DNA of 64,000 nucleotides, from assembly GCA_945872245.1 (NCBI GenBank), contig CAMBZB010000008.1, forward strand, positions 12,145-76,144. The letters run 5' to 3'. The notes beneath the pieces were generated by a model. That model saw only the letters and a program-made list of their open reading frames with translations, did not search any database and had not been told where the DNA came from. Below are positions 26,327-35,738 of this stretch, piece after piece; position 1 is the first letter of the stretch; each line of letters begins with the position of its first letter. Origin of the DNA: Flavobacterium psychrophilum. Lineage in GTDB: Bacteria > Bacteroidota > Bacteroidia > Flavobacteriales > Flavobacteriaceae. The position numbers and the translations under genes were made by a program.

Positions 26327-27601
26327 CTATTGCTTAATGAGTTTTATATCTACACAACCACAAGAAGATAATTTCCCATAATTTGGTGAAGATGGTAAGT
26401 AACCGGTTGGGCTGCAACCATAATAGAAGTAGGTAAAAGTACAATCTGTATTGTATGTAAATGTTCCTTCCGATTTTGAACCATCATTATATAGTAAGAC
26501 AGACCGCCCTCCTTCATATAACGTTAAGGTAGGGGACTCCGCAGATTGCGCTGGACTACCGTCTGGGTTGGGATAGCAAGTATTATACGTCGAAAGCGTC
26601 CAATTTCCTATAATATCTTGCTCATTGAGACAGTATGAAATTTTTATTTCAACACTCGAAGATAACGAACACCCATTACCATCCGTCACAGTAACGCTGT
26701 ATGTACCTGATTTTGAAAAAACAGCATAATCTCCAACTTGTCCATCACTCCATTTATAGTTATATCTACCTACCCCTCCAATACCATTTGCTGTAACACT
26801 CGCTATGCCATTAGTTATTTTCGGGTCGCTAATTGTCATTGCAAGTGTAGATGTATTGCAATCGAAAGGTTCTTCAATAGCATCATCTATTACTTTTTGT
26901 TCGTCTTGATTGATAGGATTTTCTTCTAATGGTACTTTGATTGGTTCCGGATTTTTATCGGCTACTTTATTGTTGTAATTTGACAATTCCTTTATTGATT
27001 GTTTAGCATTTTCCCAATTCCTAATTGCATTATTTTTTGCTTCTGATACAGATTCTTCTATTGCTTCTTTGACTCCTGACAAACCAAGTGAGTTAATCCA
27101 ATAATTAAAATCAATTAATGAATTGTCAATATCTTCAGTACCGTCTTCATTTGTGTTGGATGAATTATACCTCCCTGCAGGAATTGGCAATGTAATGTAA
27201 AAGTATGTAGTTTTTATTTTGTTTTTTGTTCCTACAAATTCAAATTGATGAACAGAAACAGTATTATTTTTAATCACATACAGCAAGCCTCCCAATTCAG
27301 GCTTGTCTAATTCATAAACACGTATAGAGTCTAAAGTTTTATTAATTTTTGTAATTGTTTTTACCCCAGTTGTTTTGCTAACAAATAAATTTGTGTTTAT
27401 GGTTAAGTCTGTTTCAGTACCTGTCCCAAAAAACGAACTCGTTCCTGTTGCACTCACTGTTCGTAGAAGTAAATCATTTTCGTAAACTGATTTTGAGTTA
27501 TAATAACCCGTAAAATTGGATGATTCAGCCTCTTCCTTAACACAAGAGTTGGAAAATAAAGCAGTAATAACTGCAAATAATAAAATGGATATTTTTTTCA
27601 T
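26327..27601 (-). CDS. SprB-repeat lipoprotein, module 2
   Basis: A 424-residue lipoprotein (lipobox LFSNSC, Cys 20). The N-terminal half is a beta-rich domain of unknown type, then a charged helical stretch near 185-240 (SVSEAKNNAIRNWENAK and on). At about 250-325 lies one SprB-type Ig-like repeat (GVGRYNYKWSDGQ ... GTYSVTVTDGNGCS), as found in flavobacterial surface adhesins. The C-terminal domain (WTLSTYNTCYPNPDGSP onwards) resembles lipocalin-like lipoprotein ends and finishes IKLIKQ. The module 1 protein finishes RELIKQ, which supports common descent. Confidence 0.8.
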   Translation of the reverse strand: MKKISILLFAVITALFSNSCVKEEAESSNFTGYYNSKSVYENDLLLRTVSATGTSSFFGTGTETDLTINTNLFVSKTTGVKTITKINKTLDSIRVYELDKPELGGLLYVIKNNTVSVHQFEFVGTKNKIKTTYFYITLPIPAGRYNSSNTNEDGTEDIDNSLIDFNYWINSLGLSGVKEAIEESVSEAKNNAIRNWENAKQSIKELSNYNNKVADKNPEPIKVPLEENPINQDEQKVIDDAIEEPFDCNTSTLAMTISDPKITNGIASVTANGIGGVGRYNYKWSDGQVGDYAVFSKSGTYSVTVTDGNGCSLSSSVEIKISYCLNEQDIIGNWTLSTYNTCYPNPDGSPAQSAESPTLTLYEGGRSVLLYNDGSKSEGTFTYNTDCTFTYFYYGCSPTGYLPSSPNYGKLSSCGCVDIKLIKQ

Positions 27602-27706
27602 GATGAATTGGTTTTATTTTTTAATTGTTAATTTTTACAGCTTTTTTTAAGTGTATCTGTTAATTTTTTAGAATATAGTTAGCCAACTATTAGCTATGTT
27701 TTATAG

Positions 27707-28303
27707 TTAATCCTTACTCGTTCTAATAATAAAAGCATAAGTACCCGATACGGGTATGATAACATCAGTTGCTTGGGGCAAAAAGGTATTCATTTCGTAA
27801 GCGCATTTAATTTTAAAAACGGCATATTGCGATTCACTTTTAATGTATTTTATTTCGGTTACCTGATTGTATTCTGATACCGAAAATCCAGCTTTACTAA
27901 CTAGTGTTTTTGATGAATTACCAAGCGAACTTGCGTCTAAAGGCAGTACTTGCGAGAATTGAAAAGGCTCTTCATTATAACCATATTCCATAATTTTATA
28001 CTTTTTATACGTTCGGGGACGTACTATTTCTGAACTATCTTTGGGATAGGTGAACCAAAAAGATTCTTTGGTAGAAGCGGAAGTTGCACTGACACTCGAT
28101 GTAGTATCGTTAACAAAGCTAGGGTAAAGATCTAAAAGAGTGCAGTCAATTTTTCGCTCCCAATCTGGGGTTTTGAAAGCAAAGTGCAAATCAAGAGAGG
28201 CAGGATTGGAACTGTCGGAATCTTTATTTTCATCTGCTGAACAAGATGTTAGTATTGTAGAAATAATGATTAGATAGGTACTTAAAGTATTAATGGTATT
28301 CAT
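27707..28303 (-). CDS. Lipoprotein of unknown function, paralog 1
   Basis: A 198-residue lipoprotein (lipobox ILTSC, Cys 21), paralog of the product of 25389-25985, with the same length and nearly the same core (LDLHFAFKTPDWERKIDCTL; SGTYAFIIRTSKD at the end). It differs by an extra Cys in FKIKCAYEM. It follows the module 1 SprB lipoprotein gene by 39 bases and is likely cotranslated in the same operon. The tight pairing with a SprB lipoprotein in both modules suggests that the two proteins work together. No family was recognised. Confidence 0.8.
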   Translation of the reverse strand: MNTINTLSTYLIIISTILTSCSADENKDSDSSNPASLDLHFAFKTPDWERKIDCTLLDLYPSFVNDTTSSVSATSASTKESFWFTYPKDSSEIVRPRTYKKYKIMEYGYNEEPFQFSQVLPLDASSLGNSSKTLVSKAGFSVSEYNQVTEIKYIKSESQYAVFKIKCAYEMNTFLPQATDVIIPVSGTYAFIIRTSKD

Positions 28304-28342
28304 TGTTAGTTTTTTGGTTTTTTAAAAATCATTTTTTTAAAA

Positions 28343-30103
28343 TTACTGTTTAATTAATTCACGATCTAGACCGTTGTTAGATGCTCCAATACTTTCACCA
28401 ATCAATTTGTTAGGAGTGCTACTATTATAACTAAAATAAAAATGTATATTCCAATAAGTATGTTTAATACTTAGTTTCAGGTTAGAAATGTCAAAACTTG
28501 GCACATATAAAAAATCATTGTCTCCAGCATATGTTTCTGGTAGACCATATCCAGGTCTATCTTGGAAATTTATTAACTCTGATCCAGCTAGACTGGTCCT
28601 TGTTTCATTCGTATAAGTGTTTAATCTCCAAAAACCAGTTAATATAAAATCAATCGAAAAACTACTTACTTTTTCACAACCAACAGCATCAGTCACTTTT
28701 AATTCATAAATACCAACCGGTAAATTTGAAACTGATTGAGAAACTGCACCATTACTCCATAAATATTTGTAAGGTGCAATCCCTCCACTAACAGTTGCAG
28801 AAGCATTATTATTTGTAGTTGTTACCGAAGCCGCTAGTGATGAAGTGTTGCAATTAATCGCAATTGAAAATTTATTTACTTTTTCACATCCAACAGCATC
28901 AGTCACTTTTAATTCATAATTTCCTTCAAGTAAATTTGAAACAGATTGAGAAACCTCACCGTTACTCCATAAATATTTATAAGGCGCCATCCCTCCACTA
29001 ACAGTTGCAGAAGCATTGTTACTATTTACCTCCACAGTTAATTTCAAACTGGTATTTGAGCAATCAATTTCCCTCTTTAGTGATACAAGCTTATAACTCA
29101 AACAACCATTGGCATCTTTTATACCAACCACATAACTACCGTCTTTATATTGATTAGGAAACACTTGACTTTGTTGAAAACCTGAACTTACCATATAAGT
29201 GTATGGAGATTGTCCGCCTACAACTTCAGTTATCATGATGCTTCCTTCAAAATCCATAGAGGCTCTAAAAGTCATGTTAGTATTAACGCAACTTGATATT
29301 TGCAAGTTTTGTGTGGGATTACTTGTAGCAGTAACTGGATTGATGATTGGTGTTTTTGATGGAGGAGGTAAATTTGAAGGGGTATAAGTTGCAGCACCCG
29401 CAAGATTAGATATACAAAAAACAGCAACTCCTACAGCTGCATAAGTTACGATTTGTGTTGCTAGTACACCAGCTATAATAGGAGCTGCAGCAGCAGATAA
29501 CGTAAAGGTACCAGCCACTAATCCAACAGTTTCAGCAACTGCTAATCCAGTACCTAGGGCTAACGCACCTTCTAGAAAGGTTGGTAACGCAATTTTTTTA
29601 CTGGCATAAAATGGATTTTCAGTGACAACTCCATTGTTGTTCTCTATTTGTGACGCATAAATTAAGTTGGATGTTTCTGTTATCCAATTGTAATTATAAT
29701 AAGAAACATTAATATTCTTTGAATTATCAATATAATCTAATTTCATAATAATAGGCGATTTCACTCCTTTTACAGAAAAGTAGGACGATGCCAATCTATT
29801 GGTCAAAGGGTCTATAATTAAATTAACTATAGTATCGTTATTTGCTTTTTGATACGTTAATGTTCTTATTTCACTAGGATTGTTTTCGGAATCAAAAGCT
29901 CCATAAAAATTTAATGTTCCTTTCGAGTCTGTATTTTGAGCTTGCAATGCATCGGCATTTGCATCTCCAGTCGGGTTTTTATAAACCGTAAATGCAGTTG
30001 TTGTAGGTTCATTAACTTTGGACTCTTCTTTAGAGCAAGAATTAAAAATTACTGTTGTGATAACTGTAAATAATAAAAGCGATAGTTTTTTCATGTTTTT
30101 CAT
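28343..30103 (-). CDS. SprB-repeat lipoprotein with Gly/Ala-rich hydrophobic domain, module 1
   Basis: A 586-residue lipoprotein (lipobox IFNSC, Cys 23). Order: beta-rich N-terminal domain (30-165); a hydrophobic Gly/Ala/Val segment of about 65 residues (about 172-237, for example GTGLAVAETVGLVAG) able to span or insert in a membrane; a Pro-rich linker; three SprB-type repeats (about 275-350, 350-420 and 420-490), the last two nearly identical; and a C-terminal lipocalin-like domain (FWRLNTYTN onwards). The hydrophobic segment is absent from the module 2 protein. Its function is unknown; adhesion or delivery of a membrane-active segment are both possible. Confidence 0.78.
   Translation of the reverse strand: MKNMKKLSLLLFTVITTVIFNSCSKEESKVNEPTTTAFTVYKNPTGDANADALQAQNTDSKGTLNFYGAFDSENNPSEIRTLTYQKANNDTIVNLIIDPLTNRLASSYFSVKGVKSPIIMKLDYIDNSKNINVSYYNYNWITETSNLIYASQIENNNGVVTENPFYASKKIALPTFLEGALALGTGLAVAETVGLVAGTFTLSAAAAPIIAGVLATQIVTYAAVGVAVFCISNLAGAATYTPSNLPPPSKTPIINPVTATSNPTQNLQISSCVNTNMTFRASMDFEGSIMITEVVGGQSPYTYMVSSGFQQSQVFPNQYKDGSYVVGIKDANGCLSYKLVSLKREIDCSNTSLKLTVEVNSNNASATVSGGMAPYKYLWSNGEVSQSVSNLLEGNYELKVTDAVGCEKVNKFSIAINCNTSSLAASVTTTNNNASATVSGGIAPYKYLWSNGAVSQSVSNLPVGIYELKVTDAVGCEKVSSFSIDFILTGFWRLNTYTNETRTSLAGSELINFQDRPGYGLPETYAGDNDFLYVPSFDISNLKLSIKHTYWNIHFYFSYNSSTPNKLIGESIGASNNGLDRELIKQ
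28665..29020 (-). repeat. Tandem SprB-repeat units, about 210 bp period
   Basis: Bases 28665-28810 and 28875-29020 are nearly identical (shared stretches include the reverse complements of CTTTTTCACA and ACAGTTGCAGAAGCATT). Each encodes VSGGxAPYKYLWSNG and YELKVTDAVGCEKV. The similarity at silent positions indicates recent duplication or gene conversion within the lipoprotein gene. Confidence 0.85.
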
Positions 30104-30287
30104 TTTAGTTTTTTAGTAATTAATTAGAATTTTTTGAATTGATTGGATTGTTCGTGAAAAAAGAATGTGATCGTCGCAAATAATGATGTTTTTAGGCATA
30201 AATAATAGTTTTTTTCTAAATTATAAGTTGTGAATATATGAAAATTTATTACCTAATATTTTATTTATTATTTTTTAAAATAATTTG

Positions 30288-33200
30288 CTAGAGAGATTCT
30301 CTCTCAATCCACAACCTGGCATTCACAAAAGCTTCGTGCCACGGTGAAACTTCGTCGTTTCGGTCTTTTGGATAATTGGCCCAGTTCCATTGGAACGTGG
30401 AACGCTCGATATGTGGCATCATCACCAAATGACGGCCAGTTGTATCACATAGCATTGCGGTATTATAATCGGAACCATTCGGATTGGCAGGATAGCTATC
30501 GTAACCGTATTTTCCAACGATGTTGTAGTTTTCTTCTCCCATTGGCAAATGGAATTTTCCTTCACCGTGCGAAACCCAAACGCCCAAAGTGTTTCCAGCC
30601 AATGAAGACAACATCACTGATTTGTTTTCTTGAATCTTCACCGATGTAAAAATACTTTCGTGTTTGTGACTGTCGTTGTGCAACATTTTTCCATGCACTT
30701 CGTGTTCCGGATTGATTTTTTCCAATTCCATCAACAACTGGCAACCATTACATATTCCAACAGACAAGGTATCTTCTCTTTTGAAGAAATTATCCAAACT
30801 TGTTTTTGCTTTATCATTGTATAAAAAGGCTCCGGCCCAACCTTTGGCTGAACCCAAAACATCCGAATTCGAGAATCCACCAACCGCTCCAATGAATTGA
30901 ATGTCTTCTAGATTTTCACGTCCCGAAATCAAATCGGTCATGTGAACGTCTTTTACGTCAAATCCTGCCAAGTACATCGCATTGGCCATTTCCCGTTCGG
31001 AATTACTTCCTTTTTCACGTATGATAGCTGCTTTTGGACGAGGTTTTGAATTATCGATTACAGGTGCTTTTCCTGTGAAATGAGATGGAAAAGTATAATT
31101 TAAAGCTTGGTTTTTATAGTTGTCGAAACGCGCTTTTGCCATTCCGTTTTTGGCTTGTTTTTGGTCGAGTAGGAAAGAAGTTTTAAACCAAATGTCTCGG
31201 TGCTTGGCAATGTCTAATTTATAACTTCCAAATTCCAAAGTTGCTTCATTTGTAACGCTTCCTAATTTGTAGAAAGAAACTCCTTTGTTTTCCAATGCTC
31301 TTTCCACAAAAATATCCTCTTTGGCTTGGAAAACAATAGCAATGTTTTCAGCAAAAAGATATTTAATGATATCTTTTTCTTCAAAAACAGAAAAGTCAAT
31401 TTTGGCTCCCAAATTCACGTCGGCAAAACACATTTCTAATAAAGTGGTAATTAGACCGCCACTTCCAATGTCGTGCCCTGCAACAATTTGATTGTCCAAA
31501 ATCAATTCTTGAATCGTGTTGAAAGCTTTTTTAAAGAATGCGGCATCTTTAATAGTTGGTGCTTCGTTTCCAATCGTATTCAGAATTTGAGAAAATGATG
31601 AACCTCCCAATTTATATTCGTCTTGCGACAAATTGATATAATAAATAGAACCAACTGTCATCCCATCGCTTTGGGATCTCAAAACAGGTTCCACCACTTT
31701 TCTAATATCAGTGCAATTTCCACCAGCCGAAATAATTACCGTTCCTGGCGCAATTACTTCGTCGTTTGGATATTTTTGTTTCATAGAAAGCGAATCTTTT
31801 CCAGTTGGAATGTTGATTCCCAATTCTATGGCGAATTCCGAACAAGCTTCAACGGCAGCATACAAACGAGCGTCTTCTCCTTCGTTTTTACACGCCCACA
31901 TCCAATTAGCAGATAATGAAATCCCTTTCATTCCTTCTTTTATGGGAGCCCAAACAATATTGGATAAAGACTCGGCAATGGCTGTTCTGGTTCCTGCAAC
32001 TGGATCAATTAATGAGGCAATAGGCGAGTGCCCAATCGAGGTCGCAATTCCTTCTTTTCCTGTATAATCAAGAGCCACCACACCACAATTGTTCAAGGGC
32101 AATTGCAATGGGCCTGTACATTGTTGTTTGGCCACTTTTCCCCCCACGCAACGATCGACTTTGTTGGTCAACCAGTCTTTGCAAGCAACCGCTTCCAGTT
32201 GCAATACTTGCTCTAAATAAGTGGATATGTTTTTTACGTCATATTCCAATGTAGGGTAGTTGTAATGGATGGTTTTATCTGTCATTACCGTTTTTGGGGA
32301 ACTTCCGAAGAAATCTTCCAAGGCATAATCCATTGGTTTTAGACCGGTAGTTTTAGACTGGAATGTAAAACGGTGATCGGCTGTAACGTCACCCACTTGG
32401 TACATTGGCGAACGCTCTCTGTCAGCAATTCGTTGTAAAATATCGATATCTTTTTTGCCGATTACCAATCCCATTCTTTCTTGGGATTCGTTACCGATGA
32501 TTTCTTTTGCCGAAAGGGTAGGGTCACCCACAGGCAATTTATCTAAATCGATCAATCCTCCTGTTTCTTCCACCAATTCCGAAAGACAGTTCAAGTGTCC
32601 GCCCGCTCCGTGATCGTGAATGGAAACGATTGGATTATGGTCACTTTCTACCAAACCTCGAATAGCATTGGCAGCGCGTTTTTGCATTTCAGGGTTCGAA
32701 CGTTGTACCGCATTCAACTCGATTCCAGAACTCATTGCTCCAGTATCGGCAGAAGAAACAGCTGCACCGCCCATACCAATTCTATAATTTTCGCCACCCA
32801 AAATCACAATTTTGTCGCCTTCTTGTGGTTTGTGTTTGATGGCTTGATCCAGTTTTCCGTAGCCAATTCCGCCCGCTTGCATGATTACTTTGTCATAACC
32901 CAACTTGCGCGCCTGCGCTGAGCCTGTCGAAGCGTCGAAGTGTTCGTGTTCGAAAGTCAAAACGGAACCAGTAATCAACGGTTGTCCAAATTTATTCCCA
33001 AAATCAGAAGCTCCGTTCGATGCTTTTATTAAAATATCCATTGGCGTTTGATACAGCCATTTTCTTTCGGCTACAGCCTCTTCCCAAGGGCGATTTTCTT
33101 CCAATCGAGAATAGGAAGTCATGTATACGGCTGTTCCTGCCATTGGCAACGAACCTTGTCCTCCTGCCAAACGGTCGCGAATTTCTCCTCCAGAACCTGT

Positions 33201-33986
33201 GGCAGCGCCATTGAAAGGTTCTACCGTTGTTGGAAAATTGTGGGTTTCTGCTTTTAAGGATATAACCGAATCAAATTCTTTTATTTCGTAAAAATCAGGC
33301 TTATCGGCGGTTTTTGGAGCGAATTGTTGCACACGCGGTCCTTTTACAAATGCCACGTTATCTTTGTATGCCGAAACTATGTCGTTTGGATTTTCGGATG
33401 ATGTTTTTTTGATTAATTTGAAAAGAGATGTTTCTTTTTCCACTCCGTCAATGACAAAAGTTCCGTTGAAAATTTTGTGACGACAGTGCTCTGAATTGGC
33501 TTGGGAAAAAGCAAAAATTTCGGAATCTGTTAATTTTCGTCCTAATTTGGTTGCCAAATCATCCAAGTATTCCACTTCGTCAGAACTCAAAGACAACCCT
33601 TCCGATTTGTTGTAAGCAGCAATATCATCAATATCCAAAATGGCTTCGGGTTGAATGTGAATCGTGAAAATATCCTGGTTTAATTCAGAATATTTTTGCG
33701 AAAGCATGGGATCAAAATCAAAAGAATCATCTGAAGCTTTATGAAATTCTTCAATTCGAATGATTCCGGAAATCCCCATATTTTGTGTGATCTCAACAGC
33801 ATTAGTGCTCCAAGGAGTAACCATTGTGGCGCGAGGGCCAACAAAAAAATCCGACAATACGGATTTTTCTATTTTGTAAGAATCGGCAAAAAGCCAGTTG
33901 AGTTTTGAAATGTCTTGAGCCGAAAGTAGGTTTTGCGTTTGTACTGCATATACCGTTTTGCTTTGGTTTTCAAAGAAATGAATCAT
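30288..33986 (-). CDS. purL: Phosphoribosylformylglycinamidine synthase (large single-chain form)
   Basis: Fourth step of purine synthesis: FGAR plus glutamine and ATP to FGAM. The 1232-residue protein joins an N-terminal PurS-like region, two AIR-synthase-type halves (GAATGSGGEIRDRL and SIHDHGAGGHLNCLSE motifs) and a C-terminal class I glutaminase domain with SVGICNGCQLL (nucleophile Cys) and the late PHIER. Residues 350-359 (FDASTGSAQA) are an unusual GC-rich insertion. Its 3' end is matched by a decayed copy at 21061-21127. Only a weak AT hairpin follows the stop. Confidence 0.97.
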   Translation of the reverse strand: MIHFFENQSKTVYAVQTQNLLSAQDISKLNWLFADSYKIEKSVLSDFFVGPRATMVTPWSTNAVEITQNMGISGIIRIEEFHKASDDSFDFDPMLSQKYSELNQDIFTIHIQPEAILDIDDIAAYNKSEGLSLSSDEVEYLDDLATKLGRKLTDSEIFAFSQANSEHCRHKIFNGTFVIDGVEKETSLFKLIKKTSSENPNDIVSAYKDNVAFVKGPRVQQFAPKTADKPDFYEIKEFDSVISLKAETHNFPTTVEPFNGAATGSGGEIRDRLAGGQGSLPMAGTAVYMTSYSRLEENRPWEEAVAERKWLYQTPMDILIKASNGASDFGNKFGQPLITGSVLTFEHEHFDASTGSAQARKLGYDKVIMQAGGIGYGKLDQAIKHKPQEGDKIVILGGENYRIGMGGAAVSSADTGAMSSGIELNAVQRSNPEMQKRAANAIRGLVESDHNPIVSIHDHGAGGHLNCLSELVEETGGLIDLDKLPVGDPTLSAKEIIGNESQERMGLVIGKKDIDILQRIADRERSPMYQVGDVTADHRFTFQSKTTGLKPMDYALEDFFGSSPKTVMTDKTIHYNYPTLEYDVKNISTYLEQVLQLEAVACKDWLTNKVDRCVGGKVAKQQCTGPLQLPLNNCGVVALDYTGKEGIATSIGHSPIASLIDPVAGTRTAIAESLSNIVWAPIKEGMKGISLSANWMWACKNEGEDARLYAAVEACSEFAIELGINIPTGKDSLSMKQKYPNDEVIAPGTVIISAGGNCTDIRKVVEPVLRSQSDGMTVGSIYYINLSQDEYKLGGSSFSQILNTIGNEAPTIKDAAFFKKAFNTIQELILDNQIVAGHDIGSGGLITTLLEMCFADVNLGAKIDFSVFEEKDIIKYLFAENIAIVFQAKEDIFVERALENKGVSFYKLGSVTNEATLEFGSYKLDIAKHRDIWFKTSFLLDQKQAKNGMAKARFDNYKNQALNYTFPSHFTGKAPVIDNSKPRPKAAIIREKGSNSEREMANAMYLAGFDVKDVHMTDLISGRENLEDIQFIGAVGGFSNSDVLGSAKGWAGAFLYNDKAKTSLDNFFKREDTLSVGICNGCQLLMELEKINPEHEVHGKMLHNDSHKHESIFTSVKIQENKSVMLSSLAGNTLGVWVSHGEGKFHLPMGEENYNIVGKYGYDSYPANPNGSDYNTAMLCDTTGRHLVMMPHIERSTFQWNWANYPKDRNDEVSPWHEAFVNARLWIERESL
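32910..32939 (-). repeat. GC-rich in-frame insertion in purL
   Basis: The coding strand reads TTCGACGCTTCGACAGGCTC followed by AGCGCAGGCG. It encodes FDASTGSAQA between EHEH and RKLGYDK, where relatives, as I recall them, have a short acidic link. The stretch is far richer in GC than its surroundings, and the TTCGACAGGCTCAGCG wording is that of a dispersed element common in flavobacterial genomes. The frame is kept. Confidence 0.6.
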
Positions 33987-34014
33987 TATAATGGAGTGGT
34001 TAATATTGTTTTTG

Positions 34015-34046
34015 CAAATTTAGTTTAAAAAGTTAGTAAGAGCAAA
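34015..34046 (-). promoter_or_regulatory. purL promoter
   Basis: On the minus strand TTTG (34046-34043), 20 bases, then TAAATTTG (34022-34015), a full TAnnTTTG match, 28 bases before the purL ATG. Confidence 0.6.
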
Positions 34047-34069
34047 AAATACAATAACTAACACCCTAA

Positions 34070-35599
34070 TTATTTTTTTGGAAATAGTTTGTTTTGATAT
34101 GCTCCTAAATCAGGTGGCAAAGTTCTGGTTTTTCCCATAATATCTAAGGGTATTAGATAAGCGGCATCTCCCTTTGCAAAAGCGGCAGATGTCTCTTCAA
34201 TATTGAACTTGTTTTGGGAAACATTTAAGAATTTAGGGTCTTTGTTTAGAATGATATTGTTATAATGATTTGGGTCTGTATTGAATTGGTATTCAGGATT
34301 ATTGGTGTATTGATTTGAAGTATTATCAAACTTCAAAAGGCAATTATTAAATTGGTATTCAAATGCAGCACCTGACTTTTTATTTAAGAACATTTCGTTC
34401 GAATAGGAACCGTAAATAATGCAATTATTGAAAGTTGCCGCTGTCAAAGGTTTCGCTTCGGGAATTGCTCCCAAAATGTAATTATTGACCAGAACACTCA
34501 CTTGACTGGAACTATTCCAATTGTTATTAAAAGTGCAATGGGTAAATTTGTAATCACCGCCGTAGGTACAAGCCAAACTAGCTTGTCCCGCATTATTAAT
34601 AACCATATTTTCTCCATTAATTTTGGCAGTTTGTGCTAAAACTCCATAATTTGAGCAGTTGTAAATTTGGGTATTTTTTATATCTACCGTAGTTTCGTCG
34701 TTATTTTGAATCAGTAAACCAATAGTTGCATTTTTAATCGTCAGGTGATTCACTTTATGGTTTGTGCTCCCGCTAGTGAGCCAAATGGTTCCCCATTGCC
34801 CTGGAACATCAGAGAATTCAGGTTCCAATCGGTCTCCTTCAAAAATAACTTCATTCTCTAATTTGTCTGTTATAGATCGAGATCCATTCACATTAATAGA
34901 CGCATTTGGTCCCAAAATCAGACCTGAATCAGCATGAAAATGAACTCTGGAGCCCGCTTCAAATGTTACTGTTTTTCCTGAAGGAACGGCTGCGTAACCA
35001 TAGATAACATAGGGTTTTTGGTTTGTAAAGAGGTATTCATTTCCATTAACAGGATCATTATCATCTAGAAAAAATCCGTAAATATTTTCACCTCCGATGG
35101 GAAGTGTTTCTGTAGTTCCATCATCAAAACGTTTTGGATGCAGAAAAACGGCATCCTGAATGAGTGTAACCAATTCCACTTTTTGAAGATTTGCACCGCT
35201 GTCAAACAAGATTTGGTCGGTATAAAGTAAGTCTGCGGGATTAGCCTCAGCGATACTTGCGGTGGTTTCTATAAAAATATACAAACTATCTTTGGCCAAA
35301 AGAGTCACGTTGTCGAATGCTTTCCCTTGATTTCCTTGCATCCCGTCAATTGTCATTCGGTATTTTGAACTCAATTCTTTTCCTAATTTTATACTCGGGA
35401 TTGTGATATCTTTATTACTGCGATTGTACACTTTTAAGTTATAAGTACTAGAGCCAATGTTGGTAAAAACGGTGTCCAAATAAACCGTGTCTTTTGAAAA
35501 CTCTAAATCTCCGGTACTCGCAACGGTTTCAAAATCAGTTCGACACGAACTAAGAGAAATAAGCATCCCAATAAAAAAAACCAAAGTTAGCGTGCGCAT
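34070..35599 (-). CDS. Lipoprotein with right-handed parallel beta-helix domain
   Basis: A 509-residue protein starting MRTLTLVFFIGMLISLSSC, a lipoprotein signal with Cys 19. An upstream in-frame ATG at 35659 would put 20 residues before the signal and is rejected. The N-terminal part (20-180) is beta-rich; from about 190 to 480 there are repeated short Asn/Gly-rich strands typical of a pectate-lyase-like beta-helix (for example NHLTIKNATIGLLIQNND, IYNCSNYGVLAQTA). Such proteins bind or cut polysaccharide; no catalytic set is evident. It is divergent from the menaquinone genes and ends 83 bases before purL on the same strand. Confidence 0.85.
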   Translation of the reverse strand: MRTLTLVFFIGMLISLSSCRTDFETVASTGDLEFSKDTVYLDTVFTNIGSSTYNLKVYNRSNKDITIPSIKLGKELSSKYRMTIDGMQGNQGKAFDNVTLLAKDSLYIFIETTASIAEANPADLLYTDQILFDSGANLQKVELVTLIQDAVFLHPKRFDDGTTETLPIGGENIYGFFLDDNDPVNGNEYLFTNQKPYVIYGYAAVPSGKTVTFEAGSRVHFHADSGLILGPNASINVNGSRSITDKLENEVIFEGDRLEPEFSDVPGQWGTIWLTSGSTNHKVNHLTIKNATIGLLIQNNDETTVDIKNTQIYNCSNYGVLAQTAKINGENMVINNAGQASLACTYGGDYKFTHCTFNNNWNSSSQVSVLVNNYILGAIPEAKPLTAATFNNCIIYGSYSNEMFLNKKSGAAFEYQFNNCLLKFDNTSNQYTNNPEYQFNTDPNHYNNIILNKDPKFLNVSQNKFNIEETSAAFAKGDAAYLIPLDIMGKTRTLPPDLGAYQNKLFPKK

Positions 35600-35738
35600 T
35601 TCGTTATATTTTTTTGTAAAAATAGGAAAAATCAAATCGAATTTGAAAACGATTTTCAATTTATAACGTATAATAACAATTGTATTGCTATTAGGTGTCT
35701 AATCTTTTATATAAATTTACACTTTTAAAGCCCAAAAC

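Noticed and set aside
21128..30287. Prophage or integrative element still active
   Set aside because: No integrase, transposase, replication or structural phage gene is present; only a scar-like repeat remains.
31711..32067. Plus-strand ORFs inside purL
   Set aside because: They are shadows of the PurL reading frame, which is intact and well recognised.
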